A stretch of 64,000 nt of DNA from Chryseobacterium nakagawai (GCF_900637665.1 NZ_LR134386.1:2224501-2288500), one strand, 5' to 3'. Shown: positions 51,174 to 61,060, counted from the stretch's first letter. Numbers and translations: made by a program. The notes: generated from the letters alone by a model not told the origin.

Positions 51174-54068
51174 ATGCAAGGAAAAGGGCTTATTACAATT
51201 GTTGCTATTGTCCTGGGGTTGATTTGCTTAAACGAGCTATTACCAACCTGGTACGCCAGCAAAATTGAATCGCAGATCGAGGCTGCGAAAGGAAACGAGA
51301 AAGAGATCAAACGAATCAAAGAAGATACTCTTAATCTTGGGTATACAAAGCTTTATTATTCAAAAGCTAAAGACAAGGAAATGAAGCTTGGTCTTGACTT
51401 AAAAGGAGGGATCAACGTTCTATTGGAAATCAACCAAAGAGATTTGGTAAATGATTTAACCAATTATTCTACAAACCCTGTTCTGATTGAGGCTTTAAAT
51501 AAGACTGATGAAGCTCAGAAAAACTCAACAAAATCTTACATCGACAATTTCTTTGAACAGTTCGATGCGGTGAACAAAGCAAAAGGAACCAACCTAAAGC
51601 TTGCTGATCCGGAACTTTTCGGAAACACAAACTTATCTGAAATCAAGTATAATACTACTGATGAGCAGGTAAAAAGTATTGTGAAGAGAAGAATTGATCT
51701 TTCTGTAGGAACGGCTTTCGAGGTAATCAGAACGAGAATTGATAAGCTTGGAGCAATCCAGCCAAACGTTCAGAGAGTACCTGGTACAGCTAGAATTTCT
51801 GTAGAAATGCCTGGTATGAAGGATATCGATAAGGTAAAGAAAATGCTTCAGACTTCTGCAAAACTTCAGTTCTGGGAAGTACAGCAAGTTCCTGAAGTTG
51901 CCCCTTATTTCCAGACATTAACAACTATGGTTGCTGCGAAAGGAGATTCTATGGGAGTTGCAAAGAATGTAAATTTCATGAACCTTTTACAGCTTGACAA
52001 ATTAAGAAGTAATGGTGTTGCCAACGTAAAATTATCCGATACTGCTGCTGTAAACAAAATCTTAAACAGCAAAGTAGGAATGGCTTTACGTCCTGCCAAC
52101 ATTAAATATACACAATTCATGTGGGGTTACAAGCCTGAGGCTACAAGTACTGATGATTTAGTATTGTATGCAATCAGAAGTAACATCAACCAAAAAGCTC
52201 CGGTAGACGGTGCGGTAGAAACTGCAAGCATCAGCTACGATGAACTTGGAAGAGTAGTGGTAGACATGCAGATGGATTCTAAAGGAGCAAAAGAATGGAA
52301 GACATTAACGGAGAAAAACGTAGGGAAGCCAGTAGCAGTAACTCTTGATAACAGAGTATATACAGCTCCAAACGTTGTAAATGCTATTCCTAACGGTAGA
52401 ACTCAAATCTCTGGTAACTTCTCTCAGGAAGAGGCTAAAGAATTGGTGGACGTATTAGGAGCAGGTAAATTGCCTGCAGGTGCTAAAGTAGTTCAGGCTA
52501 CTCAGGTAGGTCCGTCATTAGGGCAGGAGTCTATCAACGCAGGGATGATTTCATTTGCCATCGCATTCTTAATTATCATTGTTTATATCATATTCTATTA
52601 TGGTGGTGCAGGGGTATACGCTGTAATTGCAATGGTAATTAACCTTTTCTATATTTTCGGAATTATGGATTCCGGAGACTTCACACTTACGCTTCCTGGT
52701 ATTGCTGGTATCGTATTGACGATGGCTATGGCAGTAGATACGAACGTAATTATTTATGAAAGAACGAAAGAAGAATTATTTGCTGGTAAGAACATCTTAG
52801 AAGCTTATAAAGACGGTTTCAAACACGCATTAAGCGCGATTATTGACGGTCACTCTACTACGTTACTAACTGCAGTTGTATTGTTCTTCTTTGGAACAGG
52901 ACCTATCAAAGGTTTCGCATTGACATTGATGATCGGTATTATCATGACATTGTTTACTTCTGTATTATTATCAAGAGTAATGATCTTTAGCAGACTGAAC
53001 AAAGGTAAGCACCTTTCTGTATGGACTCCACCTACGAAGAACCTATTCAGAAATACTTGGATCGATTTTATCGGAAAGAGAAAATATGCTTACATTGTCT
53101 CTGCGGTATTAACAGTGATCTGTATTGTTTCTATGGTAACTCACGGATTTAAATATGGTATCGACTTTACAGGAGGTAGAAACTATGTAGTAAGATTTGA
53201 TAAAGAAGTTAACGCTAATGATGTTGAAGAGAAATTAGTAAAAATATTCAAAACTGAAGATGGTAAAAATTCTTCTGTAGAAGCTAAAACTTTCGGAAAC
53301 AATAATCAATTAAAAATTTCTACAGATTATCTTATTGAAGATGAATCTTTAAAAGCTGACCAGACGATTGAGCAGAAGTTATTTGAAGGATTAAAAGGAG
53401 ATCTTCCTGCTAATATCACTTTAAATGATTTCAAATCTGCAGACAAAGATCACGCAGGTATCATTTCATCTGAAAAAGTAGGTCCTACGGTAGCTGATGA
53501 TATTCAGACTCACGGTATTCTTGCGGTAGTTGCTGCTTTAGGAGGTATTTTCTTATACATCTTATTCAGATTTAGAAAATGGCAGTTCTCTTTAGGTGCG
53601 GTTGCAGCATTATTCCACGATGCGGTAATTATTTTAGGAACGTATTCATTACTTCATAAATATATGCCGTTCAACATGGAGATCAACCAGGATTTCATCG
53701 CTGCGATCCTTACAGTATTAGGGTATTCAATTAACGATACGGTAATTATCTTCGACAGAATTAGAGAATATCTGAAAGAGAAGAAGTCTTTAACATTAGC
53801 TGGATTATTTGATGACTCTATTTCAAGTACATTGGGTAGAACATTCAACACTTCATTCACTACGATTCTTGTGATCCTTGCGATCTTCATTTTTGGTGGT
53901 GATAACCTAAGAGGATTCATGTTTGCGATGTTAATTGGTATTGGATTTGGTACTTACTCATCTATCTTTATTGCATCAGCAATCGCTTATGACTTCCTTA
54001 AGAAAGGAAAAGAAGATGAAGTACACGGAAAAACTACTTCAGATAAAGAAGTACTTGCTTCAAAATAA
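51174..54068 (+). CDS. secDF: Fused protein translocase subunit SecDF
   Basis: 964 aa fusion of SecD and SecF, the proton-driven subunits assisting Sec export. The SecD half starts with one span and KLGLDLKGGINVLLE (about 71-85), has a large periplasmic P1 domain (about 90-430) and spans with AMAVDTNVIIYERTKEEL (about 519-536). The SecF half (from about 620) has YGIDFTGGRNYVVRFD (about 660-675) and NDTVIIFDRIREYLKEKKS (about 855-873). The fusion is normal for Bacteroidota. The periplasmic domain is longer than in E. coli SecD. Confidence 0.96.
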   Translation: MQGKGLITIVAIVLGLICLNELLPTWYASKIESQIEAAKGNEKEIKRIKEDTLNLGYTKLYYSKAKDKEMKLGLDLKGGINVLLEINQRDLVNDLTNYSTNPVLIEALNKTDEAQKNSTKSYIDNFFEQFDAVNKAKGTNLKLADPELFGNTNLSEIKYNTTDEQVKSIVKRRIDLSVGTAFEVIRTRIDKLGAIQPNVQRVPGTARISVEMPGMKDIDKVKKMLQTSAKLQFWEVQQVPEVAPYFQTLTTMVAAKGDSMGVAKNVNFMNLLQLDKLRSNGVANVKLSDTAAVNKILNSKVGMALRPANIKYTQFMWGYKPEATSTDDLVLYAIRSNINQKAPVDGAVETASISYDELGRVVVDMQMDSKGAKEWKTLTEKNVGKPVAVTLDNRVYTAPNVVNAIPNGRTQISGNFSQEEAKELVDVLGAGKLPAGAKVVQATQVGPSLGQESINAGMISFAIAFLIIIVYIIFYYGGAGVYAVIAMVINLFYIFGIMDSGDFTLTLPGIAGIVLTMAMAVDTNVIIYERTKEELFAGKNILEAYKDGFKHALSAIIDGHSTTLLTAVVLFFFGTGPIKGFALTLMIGIIMTLFTSVLLSRVMIFSRLNKGKHLSVWTPPTKNLFRNTWIDFIGKRKYAYIVSAVLTVICIVSMVTHGFKYGIDFTGGRNYVVRFDKEVNANDVEEKLVKIFKTEDGKNSSVEAKTFGNNNQLKISTDYLIEDESLKADQTIEQKLFEGLKGDLPANITLNDFKSADKDHAGIISSEKVGPTVADDIQTHGILAVVAALGGIFLYILFRFRKWQFSLGAVAALFHDAVIILGTYSLLHKYMPFNMEINQDFIAAILTVLGYSINDTVIIFDRIREYLKEKKSLTLAGLFDDSISSTLGRTFNTSFTTILVILAIFIFGGDNLRGFMFAMLIGIGFGTYSSIFIASAIAYDFLKKGKEDEVHGKTTSDKEVLASK

Positions 54069-54089
54069 TACAAACTACAATAAATTAAT

Positions 54090-54117
54090 AAAAGCCTTTC
54101 GAAAGAAAGGCTTTTTT
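54090..54117 (+). terminator. Terminator after secDF
   Basis: aaaagcctttc-gaaa-gaaaggctttttt with a GAAA tetraloop and a T run. Confidence 0.88.
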
Positions 54118-54255
54118 GTTTCTAATCTGAATCTTTGTTCTTTCACTAATGGGCAAAAGTTTTCCTATAAGATCATTTTTGTTTTACAATGCTGTTAGTC
54201 ATATTACGCTTGTTTAATGTTATGAAATTTAGAACCATTATTTTTAAGATTTGAT

Positions 54256-54263
54256 TAATTTTG
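54256..54263 (+). promoter_or_regulatory. Promoter -7 box of TetA-like MFS gene, near-leaderless
   Basis: TAATTTTG, full TAnnTTTG match, ends 7 nt before the ATG at 54271, so the mRNA should have almost no 5' leader. Confidence 0.65.
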
Positions 54264-54270
54264 CAGCATC

Positions 54271-55491
54271 ATGGAAAATTCAAAGAAAAAAGCAGCTATA
54301 GGCTTTATATTTATTACTTTACTGATTGATATTACGGGCTGGGGAATCATTATTCCGGTTGTCCCTAAATTAATTGAAGAGTTAATTCATGCAGATATCA
54401 GTGAAGCTGCAAAATATGGTGGCTGGCTAGGATTTGCCTATGCATTTACACAATTTATCTTTTCTCCATTGGTAGGAAATCTGAGTGATAAATATGGACG
54501 TAGACCTGTTATTTTAATTTCACTTTTCGGATTTGCGGTGGATTATATCTTCCTAGCATTGGCTCCCAGCATCTGGTGGTTGTTCCTGGGAAGGGTGATT
54601 GCAGGAATTACCGGAGCAAGTGTAACTACAGCAAGTGCTTATATTGCAGATATTTCCACGGATGAAGACAGAGCGAAAAACTTTGGACTGATAGGAGCAG
54701 CCTTCGGTTTGGGATTCATTATAGGGCCTGTTTTGGGAGGTGTTTTAGGACATTATGGAGCAAGGGTTCCCTTTTATGCAGCAGCTGGTTTATGTCTTCT
54801 TAATTTCCTTTATGGTTATTTCATCCTTCCTGAAAGTTTAGATAAAGATAAAAGAAGAGAATTTGACTGGAAGCGTGCAAACCCTGTAGGTTCTTTCAAG
54901 TTTTTAGGAAAACACCCGGAAATTTCAGGACTTATTACCGCATTGATTTTGATTTATATTGCAGGACATGCCGTACAGAGTAATTGGAGTTTCTTTACCA
55001 TGTATAAATTCAATTGGACGGAAAGAATGGTTGGGATATCATTAGGAGTTGTAGGTTTACTTGTAGGGCTGGTACAGGGGCTTTTAATCAGATGGACTAC
55101 ACCAAGGCTTGGAGAGCAGAAAAGTATTTATTATGGTCTTACAATGTATGCGATAGGACTTTTATTGTTTGCTTTTGCTTCTGAAGGCTGGATGATGTTT
55201 GCCTTTTTAGTCCCATACTGTTTAGGAGGAATCTGTGGTCCGGCTTTGCAGTCTGTGATTACGAAAAGTGTACCTTCTAATGAACAAGGTGAACTTCAGG
55301 GGGCATTAACAAGTTTAATGAGTGCTACTTCTATTATTGGCCCTCCCATGATGACGAACCTGTTTTACTTCTTTACCCATGATGAAGCTCCATTTAAGTT
55401 TTCAGGAGCACCATTCTTCCTGGCATTTATTTTAATGGCTATCAGTGTAGTAATTACCTATTCTGCTTTTAAGAAAAAAGGTAAAATTTAA
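54271..55491 (+). CDS. MFS drug transporter, TetA(TCR/Tet)-like
   Basis: 406 aa, 12 spans, proton-drug antiporter type. Motif A is [16 protein letters not shown] (about 69-84). Span 1 holds the family's [19 protein letters not shown] (about 20-38), and motif C-like [18 protein letters not shown] lies at about 148-165. These match TetA-type exporters and also the chromosomal DHA1 members that give no tetracycline resistance, so no resistance is claimed. The NAT gene follows after 47 nt and could share its transcript; both handle xenobiotics in other bacteria. Confidence 0.87.
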   Translation: MENSKKKAAIGFIFITLLIDITGWGIIIPVVPKLIEELIHADISEAAKYGGWLGFAYAFTQFIFSPLVGNLSDKYGRRPVILISLFGFAVDYIFLALAPSIWWLFLGRVIAGITGASVTTASAYIADISTDEDRAKNFGLIGAAFGLGFIIGPVLGGVLGHYGARVPFYAAAGLCLLNFLYGYFILPESLDKDKRREFDWKRANPVGSFKFLGKHPEISGLITALILIYIAGHAVQSNWSFFTMYKFNWTERMVGISLGVVGLLVGLVQGLLIRWTTPRLGEQKSIYYGLTMYAIGLLLFAFASEGWMMFAFLVPYCLGGICGPALQSVITKSVPSNEQGELQGALTSLMSATSIIGPPMMTNLFYFFTHDEAPFKFSGAPFFLAFILMAISVVITYSAFKKKGKI

Positions 55492-55538
55492 GAATAAGCT
55501 AAAGGATAGATATATTTGATGTAATGTAAATTTTAATT

Positions 55539-56333
55539 ATGGATGATCTACAATTAAAAAAATACCTGAAAAGAATCCACTATTCTGGAGATTTTGGGAC
55601 CAATATGGAGGTTTTAAAAAGAATTCATCAGTTGCATCCTCAGTATATTCCTTTTGAAAATATAGATTCTTATACGGGAACAGTTCCGTCGTTGGATTTC
55701 GAAAATATTTTTGAGAAATTAGTGGTGGAATCCAGAGGTGGATACTGTTATGAGCAGAATCTGCTTTTGAGTGAAGTGCTCAAATATCTTGGTTTTAAAG
55801 TGCAATTGCAGTTGGGTAGGGTATTGTGGCGAAAAGATGAAAATAGCAGTGCCGCTAAAACACATTTGTTGCTGATTGTAGAATGGGAGGGGCAAAAATA
55901 TCTTACTGACTGTGGTTTTGGAACAGCTACATTAACTGCTCCTTTGTTATTGAGTAAAGAAGGACCTCAGGAGACCCCCAATGAACAATTTAAAATTTCG
56001 CAGAAAGATGATACCTACACACTCTGGACCTACAGGGAAAAGTGGCTCCCAGTGTATCGTTTTAAATTGGAAGAAGTAGAGCCTCTTGATCTTGATGTCT
56101 GCAATTGGTATCTGGCCACTCACCCGGAATCTAATTTCAAAAAAAATCTGATTTTTTCAAAGGTTGATAAAAATGCAAGGTATACATTCAGTAATGATAC
56201 TTTGAATATCAGAAAAAGAACGGGTGGCAAAGAATCCGTTTCTATTGAAAATGATGTTCAGCTTTTCCAGATGCTGAAGGAGGTTTTTGGCTTGAAAGAA
56301 AATGCGATTGAGCTTTTGAAGCAGAAACGATAA
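55539..56333 (+). CDS. Arylamine N-acetyltransferase
   Basis: 264 aa. Acetylates aromatic amines or hydrazines using acetyl-CoA. The Cys-His-Asp triad is intact: C70 in RGGYCYEQN, H109 in AKTHLLLIV, D124 in YLTDCGFG. In the last motif the common LVDVGFG has become LTDCGFG. The N-terminal helix bundle IHQLHPQYIPFENID (about 29-43) is standard. Length is normal. It follows the MFS gene by 47 nt and is ended by a strong hairpin. Confidence 0.92.
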   Translation: MDDLQLKKYLKRIHYSGDFGTNMEVLKRIHQLHPQYIPFENIDSYTGTVPSLDFENIFEKLVVESRGGYCYEQNLLLSEVLKYLGFKVQLQLGRVLWRKDENSSAAKTHLLLIVEWEGQKYLTDCGFGTATLTAPLLLSKEGPQETPNEQFKISQKDDTYTLWTYREKWLPVYRFKLEEVEPLDLDVCNWYLATHPESNFKKNLIFSKVDKNARYTFSNDTLNIRKRTGGKESVSIENDVQLFQMLKEVFGLKENAIELLKQKR

Positions 56334-56362
56334 AATAGATGATCAACCTAATTCTATAATAA

Positions 56363-56395
56363 ATAAAGGGAAGTACTGATCAGACTTCCCTTTAT
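56363..56395. terminator. Bidirectional terminator
   Basis: A 12-bp stem (ataaagggaagt/acttccctttat) with a 9-nt loop between convergent genes. Confidence 0.83.
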
Positions 56396-56424
56396 CATTT
56401 TAAAAATTTTATATTCTATGAAAA

Positions 56425-57369
56425 TTAAGGATATAATGATTTGTATCCATTGCTTACCATATTGCTTCCTAATCCGGAGAATGAAACAGAGAATTTGCTG
56501 GCATTAAAACTTAAAGATCCGGTTGGTGTACAAAGTCCCAATGCGTATTGACACTGTCCATAAGCCCCTGCTTTTTTGGTAACCTTGCTTTCGCTTTTTG
56601 CTTTTCCTAAGCTGATGTTCGCCCAGTCATTCACATCAGTGTTGGATACGGATGAACCCGTATAGTATATCGTAATCTGATATCCCATTTCGCCTCTTTT
56701 AGATCCCCAAAGCCATTTTGCTGTCCACCATTCTTTATACCATTTAGAGGCTACTTTTGCTGCTGCAGCATTTGAGTTTTCTACTGTACCTCTAGTGTCC
56801 ATCATGATCAAACCTCCAAGAACGTTATCCCAGATAATTCCTGAATCATTATAGAAGCAAAGGCTTGTGAATTTTCCATTTTTATTACTCCAGATTATTT
56901 CCATAACGTTGGTTCCTGTTTTTATTTCTTCAGTCGCCATTTCTCTTAATCCTGTTTGGGCGGTGTTAAGATCGTCACCTATGTATAAGTCCCCAATTCT
57001 TCCCAATTTTACAGTAGAAAGATCCATAAGATTTCCTACAGCAATAAACTGATCTTTATCTGCAATAAGACTTTTTGAAATTTCGACTCCCTTTTGAGTG
57101 GAAATTTGCCCAATGATCTTCATGCCTGCAATCTGCAAATCGCTTTTTAGATATTTTTCAAGACTTTTTTGTGATTCGTCTAATTGAATTTGTACAGTGC
57201 CGGGAATGGTTTGTGAAAGAGAAGTGGTTTCCTTTTGCAAGTCGGTGCTGGTGATTTTTGTCTGAACAGTTTCCTGCTTTGTAATTTCATTATTCTCATC
57301 ACTACAGCTAGTAAGTGTGATAACCGATAATACGGAAAGAAGTTTAAAGAAAGTAACTAATTTTTTCAT
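56425..57369 (-). CDS. Lipoprotein of unknown function
   Basis: 314 aa with a lipoprotein signal and lipobox ITLTSC (Cys at about 22), then a Thr/Gln-rich linker (about 25-65). The central part carries TVKLGRIGDLYIGDDLNTAQTGL and a Trp-rich patch (SKWYKEWWTAKWLWGSKRGEMGYQ, about 210-233). The C-terminus holds a Cys pair (GQCQYALGLC) and a Ser/Gly-rich end (SFSGLGSNMVSNG). No family is recognised. The last ~30 residues resemble a surface-exposed beta segment. Stands alone after a long AT-rich spacer. Confidence 0.7.
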   Translation of the reverse strand: MKKLVTFFKLLSVLSVITLTSCSDENNEITKQETVQTKITSTDLQKETTSLSQTIPGTVQIQLDESQKSLEKYLKSDLQIAGMKIIGQISTQKGVEISKSLIADKDQFIAVGNLMDLSTVKLGRIGDLYIGDDLNTAQTGLREMATEEIKTGTNVMEIIWSNKNGKFTSLCFYNDSGIIWDNVLGGLIMMDTRGTVENSNAAAAKVASKWYKEWWTAKWLWGSKRGEMGYQITIYYTGSSVSNTDVNDWANISLGKAKSESKVTKKAGAYGQCQYALGLCTPTGSLSFNASKFSVSFSGLGSNMVSNGYKSLYP

Positions 57370-57720
57370 AGTATATTTTATTTAGGTTGTGTGTAGTAAA
57401 TATAATTAAATGTTATTTAATTCTCATTGTTTTGAATTAATTATTTGTTAATTTGAAAGTAATTTCTACTTTGAAGAGGAATTTGAAAAATATTTAGAAA
57501 TTTGCTATGGAAAGAATAGATGATAGACGTTAATGGGAAATCAGGAATCCAAATTTAAGATTGTTGAATGCATGGCAACCTTAAATTCAAACGGTGTAAC
57601 GTGACAATTTTAATGCAATAAACATTGAACTTTAAACCCGTTTTTCAAACAAAATCTTAAAATTTGTTTAAATTTTTAGTTTACCGCAAATAAATGTATA
57701 ATCTTTCGTAATTTTACATC
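57370..57720. other. AT-rich divergent region upstream of tatA
   Basis: About 350 bases without a credible ORF. The only feature seen is TAATTTTA at 57709-57716 (7 of 8 to TAnnTTTG) ending 4 nt before the tatA ATG, so tatA mRNA is probably leaderless. No clear promoter for the minus-strand lipoprotein is visible. Confidence 0.45.
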
Positions 57721-58059
57721 ATGGAATTAAGCATTGGAGAAATGGCATTGATTGCAGTGGCAATCGTTGTATTATTCGGACCGGATAAACTGCCTCAGAT
57801 TGCACGTGACTTAGGTGCGGGTATTAGAAAAATGCGCGGCGCAGTTGAGGATATCAAGACCGAGATTATGAAAGAAACAGATAACCCTGTTTCTGAGATT
57901 AAGCGCGAAATTGAGAAAGTAAAAGATGCTGCCAAAGATTTCAACCCGATGAAGGATATTGAAAAAGATGTTCTTACAGAACCTGCTTCTACCACTCAGG
58001 AACCTCCAAAACCCAAGCCTGCCGATGACGAAACCTACGAAGGGCCTGTAAGCAGATAA
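57721..58059 (+). CDS. tatA: Twin-arginine translocase subunit TatA/TatE
   Basis: 112 aa. N-terminal span MALIAVAIVVLFGPDKLPQIARDLG (about 8-32) contains the TatA hinge FGPxKLP. An amphipathic helix (IARDLGAGIRKMRGAVEDIKTEI) and an acidic, Pro-rich tail (EPPKPKPADDE) follow. It forms the pore of the Tat system for folded proteins; tatC is not in the window. The PAP2 gene starts 3 nt later and the TPR gene overlaps that one, giving a three-gene operon. Confidence 0.93.
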   Translation: MELSIGEMALIAVAIVVLFGPDKLPQIARDLGAGIRKMRGAVEDIKTEIMKETDNPVSEIKREIEKVKDAAKDFNPMKDIEKDVLTEPASTTQEPPKPKPADDETYEGPVSR

Positions 58060-58062
58060 TAT

Positions 58063-58629
58063 ATGGAGGAAATTATTCAGGAAGATAAGCAGGTATTTCT
58101 ATACCTTAATAATTTGGGCGATCCAGCCTTTGACCAATTTTGGATGTTGATATCCAGTACTTGGATCTGGGTGCCGCTTTATATTATATTCCTTTATTTT
58201 TTATACAAAAATTATAAACTAAAATCTTTAGTTTTTATTCTTATATTTTTAGCCCTAGGAGCAACGGTTTCTGACCAGCTTGCAAGTGTATTTAAATATG
58301 GAGTGGCAAGGTTAAGGCCATGTCATGATCCTAGTTTGGAGCATTATATGAGAATTGTAAAATGTGGCGGACAGTTTGGGTTTTATTCTGCACATGCGTC
58401 CAATACATTCTTTTTAGCCGCCTTTTTAAGTATTTTACTTAAAAATAAACTTAAATGGTTTCCTTATGCTATATTTGTATGGGCTATAGTGGTTTCCTAC
58501 AGCCGAATATATTTAGGAGTGCATTTTCCAATTGATATTTTGGTGGGGGCGTTTGTTGGATCTTTATTGGGAGTGATATTTGGTGCACTCGCTAAAAAAG
58601 TAATCAACAAACAAAATATAACTTCATGA
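58063..58629 (+). CDS. PAP2-family membrane phosphatase
   Basis: 188 aa with about five spans. The three PAP2 motifs are present: K78-xxxxxx-RP in KYGVARLRP (78-86), SAH (109-111) where PSGH is usual, and SR-x5-H-x3-D in SRIYLGVHFPID (R148, H154, D158). It dephosphorylates a lipid such as undecaprenyl pyrophosphate, phosphatidylglycerophosphate or lipid A. The second motif's Ala for Gly is the only departure. Second gene of the tatA operon; its last four bases overlap the next start (ATGA). Confidence 0.88.
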   Translation: MEEIIQEDKQVFLYLNNLGDPAFDQFWMLISSTWIWVPLYIIFLYFLYKNYKLKSLVFILIFLALGATVSDQLASVFKYGVARLRPCHDPSLEHYMRIVKCGGQFGFYSAHASNTFFLAAFLSILLKNKLKWFPYAIFVWAIVVSYSRIYLGVHFPIDILVGAFVGSLLGVIFGALAKKVINKQNITS

Positions 58630-59438
58630 AAAAATCTTTATTACTGCTAGCTTCTGTTAGTTTCTCTTTAAATATCTTTGCCCAGGATAAAAAATTGGCT
58701 GAAGAATGTTTTAAAAAAGCAGATTATAAATGTGCTGAAGAACAATATTCTAAACTGATAGAGAAGGAACAGATCCGAAAAATTCAATCTGAATATTATA
58801 ACTATCTCGGCACCGCTCAAAGAAGATTAGGAAAAACCAATCTTGCTTTTAAATCTTATGATATGGCTTTAAAGACCAATCCGATGTCTGTTTCAGTGTA
58901 TGAAAATCTTTCTTCGCTATACAGCCAGAAAGGAGATAAGAAAAAAGCATTGGAATACATTGAAAGTGGACTTAAGGTAGATGATAAAAGCCCTGATTTA
59001 TATCTGACGCGGTCTAAAATTTATGAAGTCCAGGACAAAAAAGATTTGGCTAAAGCAGATCTCAACCACATCCTGACTTTTGCCCCAGATAATATTTTTG
59101 CCAAAACGGGATTAGCCAACCTGAAAAAAAATCATGGTGAACTGGAGGAGGCATTGAAAGATTATAATAAACTCATTGCTGAAAAGCCCGAATCCTTACT
59201 GTATAGTGGAAGGGCAGATGTTTATTTGAAGATGAAAAGAAATAAAGATGCACTTGCAGATATCAGTAAGGCTATTTCTATTGATCCGAAATTTCCCCAG
59301 TCGTATGTAACTAAAGCAATGGTTTTATTTAATACAGCAAAACCAAAAGAAGCCTGTGAAAACCTTGATAGAGCGGTAAGCTTAGGTTACGAAAAGGCAG
59401 TGTTAGCCGAGTATTACGATAAATGTGTTAAAAAATAA
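58626..59438 (+). CDS. Exported TPR-repeat protein
   Basis: 270 aa with a signal peptide (about 1-19, LNIFAQ). About six tetratricopeptide repeats follow: KLAEECFKKADYKCAEEQYSKLI, YNYLGTAQRRLGKTNLAFKSYDMAL, VYENLSSLYSQKGDKKKALEYIESGL and so on. The last ends with a SEL1-like CENLDRAVSLGYEKA. It is a periplasmic scaffold for protein-protein contacts. It overlaps the PAP2 gene by 4 nt, so the two are translationally coupled. Partner unknown. Confidence 0.85.
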   Translation: MKKSLLLLASVSFSLNIFAQDKKLAEECFKKADYKCAEEQYSKLIEKEQIRKIQSEYYNYLGTAQRRLGKTNLAFKSYDMALKTNPMSVSVYENLSSLYSQKGDKKKALEYIESGLKVDDKSPDLYLTRSKIYEVQDKKDLAKADLNHILTFAPDNIFAKTGLANLKKNHGELEEALKDYNKLIAEKPESLLYSGRADVYLKMKRNKDALADISKAISIDPKFPQSYVTKAMVLFNTAKPKEACENLDRAVSLGYEKAVLAEYYDKCVKK

Positions 59439-59532
59439 TATCTCAACATTATTAATCATCAATAAAAAGATAGCTAAATAGGGCTATACGCTTATATCTT
59501 TAGCTGTTTCCTTATTCATATAAAAAATATAC

Positions 59533-59988
59533 ATGTTAAATGTTGTTCTTGTAGAGCCTGAAATCCCTAATAATACAGGAAATATTGGACGTTTGTGTGT
59601 AGGTACAGAATGTAAATTACACTTAGTTCATCCTTTTGGATTTATAATTAATAATAAAAACCTGAAGCGATCCGGATTGGATTATTGGGTACACCTTGAT
59701 GTTACCGAATATACTAATGTAGAAGAGTGGGTTAAAAAAATTCCAGATCCGTCACGTGTTTTCTTGATGAGTTCGCATGCAGAGAAATCGTATTTGGAAA
59801 ATGATTTTCAGGATGGAGACTGGCTTGTTTTCGGAAAAGAAAGTGTTGGCCTGAGTGAAGAGGTTTTGAATCAATTTGACCAACATTTAACAATTCCGAT
59901 GTCAAAGCTAATCCGAAGCTTTAATATTGCCAATTCTGTTGCTTTTGTGGTAGGAGAAGCGAAAAGGCAGATCGGTTTAAAAATATAG
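59533..59988 (+). CDS. trmL: tRNA (cytidine(34)-2'-O)-methyltransferase
   Basis: 151 aa SPOUT enzyme methylating the wobble ribose of certain tRNA-Leu. It opens with MLNVVLVEPEIPNNTGNIGRLC (motif 1, NTGNIGR), has LKRSGLDYW (about 43-51), WLVFGKESVGLSEEVL (motif 2, about 96-111) and the knot-forming IPMSKLIRSFNIANSVAFVVGEAKRQ (motif 3, about 121-146). Length is the family's usual. It converges on rlmH with only 37 nt between. Confidence 0.93.
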   Translation: MLNVVLVEPEIPNNTGNIGRLCVGTECKLHLVHPFGFIINNKNLKRSGLDYWVHLDVTEYTNVEEWVKKIPDPSRVFLMSSHAEKSYLENDFQDGDWLVFGKESVGLSEEVLNQFDQHLTIPMSKLIRSFNIANSVAFVVGEAKRQIGLKI

Positions 59989-60025
59989 TCTGCTATTTAC
60001 AGCGTTTTTATAAAATAAGTGACTT

Positions 60026-60499
60026 TTAATCATTATGATAAGGTTTACCCTGAAGAATCTGATCTGCACGGTAAAGCTGTTCCACTATAAACAACCGGAT
60101 CATTTGATGGGTAAAAGTCATTTTTGATAAAGACATCTTTTCGTTGGCTCTGCTATACATATCTTCCGAAAAGCCATAAGCACCTCCAATCAGGATATGT
60201 ACTTTTTTTATGGAAGCATTCATCCATGTATCAATTTTCTGAGAAAATTCACGGCTTGTAAATTGTTTTCCCTTTTCATCAAGGATAACAACAAGATCAT
60301 TTTTATCAATATGGTTCAAAAAAAGTTTGGCTTCTTCTTTTTTAAGAAGATCCGAAGACAGGTTTTTAGCATTTTTGACATCAGGAATCTCAGTGATTTC
60401 AAAATTCCAATGCTTAGGAAGGCGGTTAAGATAATAATTAATTAAAGAGGTAATCTCTTTATCATCCGTTTTGCCGATACAAAGTAAGCTGATTCGCAT
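60026..60499 (-). CDS. rlmH: 23S rRNA (pseudouridine1915-N3)-methyltransferase
   Basis: 157 aa SPOUT enzyme acting on the 70S ribosome at pseudouridine 1915. LDEKGKQFTSREFSQ (about 72-86), the SAM knot FLIGGAYGF-like HILIGGAYGFSEDMYSRA (about 101-118), LSKMTFTHQMIRLFIVEQLYRADQIL (about 123-148) and the C-terminal PYHND (the family has PYHH/N) are present. The short length and N-terminal MRISLLCIGKTDDK are standard. Confidence 0.95.
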   Translation of the reverse strand: MRISLLCIGKTDDKEITSLINYYLNRLPKHWNFEITEIPDVKNAKNLSSDLLKKEEAKLFLNHIDKNDLVVILDEKGKQFTSREFSQKIDTWMNASIKKVHILIGGAYGFSEDMYSRANEKMSLSKMTFTHQMIRLFIVEQLYRADQILQGKPYHND

Positions 60500-60599
60500 T
60501 ATAAGAAGTTTCAGGCGGCAAAGATAGTGATTTTTACCGGTTAGAGTTGGGTAATAAATGTTTCAAAAAAATAGACTCTTTCCTGGATTTTTCAGTCAG

Positions 60600-60738
60600 T
60601 TAAATTGCCCTTTTGCTTGCTTTTTTGTAGTCAATTGGATACTTGAGTAATTTGTTTGAAAAAGTTTCGAATGTTTTCAGGAATGCCTTAGTAATAGCAT
60701 CAATATTGAATTCTCCGTTTTTAATGCTTTTTATTCAT
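60600..60738 (-). pseudogene. Frameshifted small ORF remnant
   Basis: The minus strand reads ATG AAT AAA AAG then stops at CAT TAA. Shifting one base inside the run of five A (60728-60732) instead gives MNKKSIKNGEFNIDAITK and continues open to TAA at 60600, about 45 residues in all (ending YPIDYKKASKRAI). Coding-like text also precedes the ATG in the same frame (IPKIAFIQRCTKWHY). It looks like a gene broken by a one-base change. No family recognised; a sequencing error cannot be excluded. Confidence 0.4.
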
Positions 60739-60802
60739 GTAATGCCATTTAGTGCATCGTTGTATGAATGCTATTTTGGGAATTTTAATGGTTTGTATTT
60801 AA

Positions 60803-61060
60803 TTTGAAAAGGATGATACCTATAAAAGAGAAATAGTCAGAATTTTTATTACGAATGTCTATAAGTCTTCATTCTATATAATTCAGATTGAGAAACAGGA
60901 GAAGGAAAATGTTTATATTTGTAAGAGAGATGGTGAGAATACCTTAAAAAATACTCATAATTTGAGTCATCCGGTATTTGATCTTTTAGCTAATTACGAA
61001 ATTGCAATAAATGAGTGTAAAAGTTCCCAGATTTATCCTGAAGGTTCAGGAGTTTTTTGA
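60803..61060 (+). pseudogene. Open frame without start, likely gene remnant overlapping yihY start
   Basis: 85 sense codons follow a TAA at 60800-60802 with no ATG, reading YKREIVRIFITNVYKSS, ENVYICKRDG and FDLLANYEIAINEC and ending TGA at 61058. The composition looks protein-like. It overlaps the first 50 bases of the YihY gene in another frame. Probably the tail of a decayed gene in this 511-bp interval, together with the frameshifted ORF at 60600. No family recognised. Confidence 0.35.

Noticed and set aside
54271..55491. Tetracycline resistance gene
   Set aside because: The TetA-like fold is shared by many chromosomal drug exporters, and no tetR or mobile element is present.
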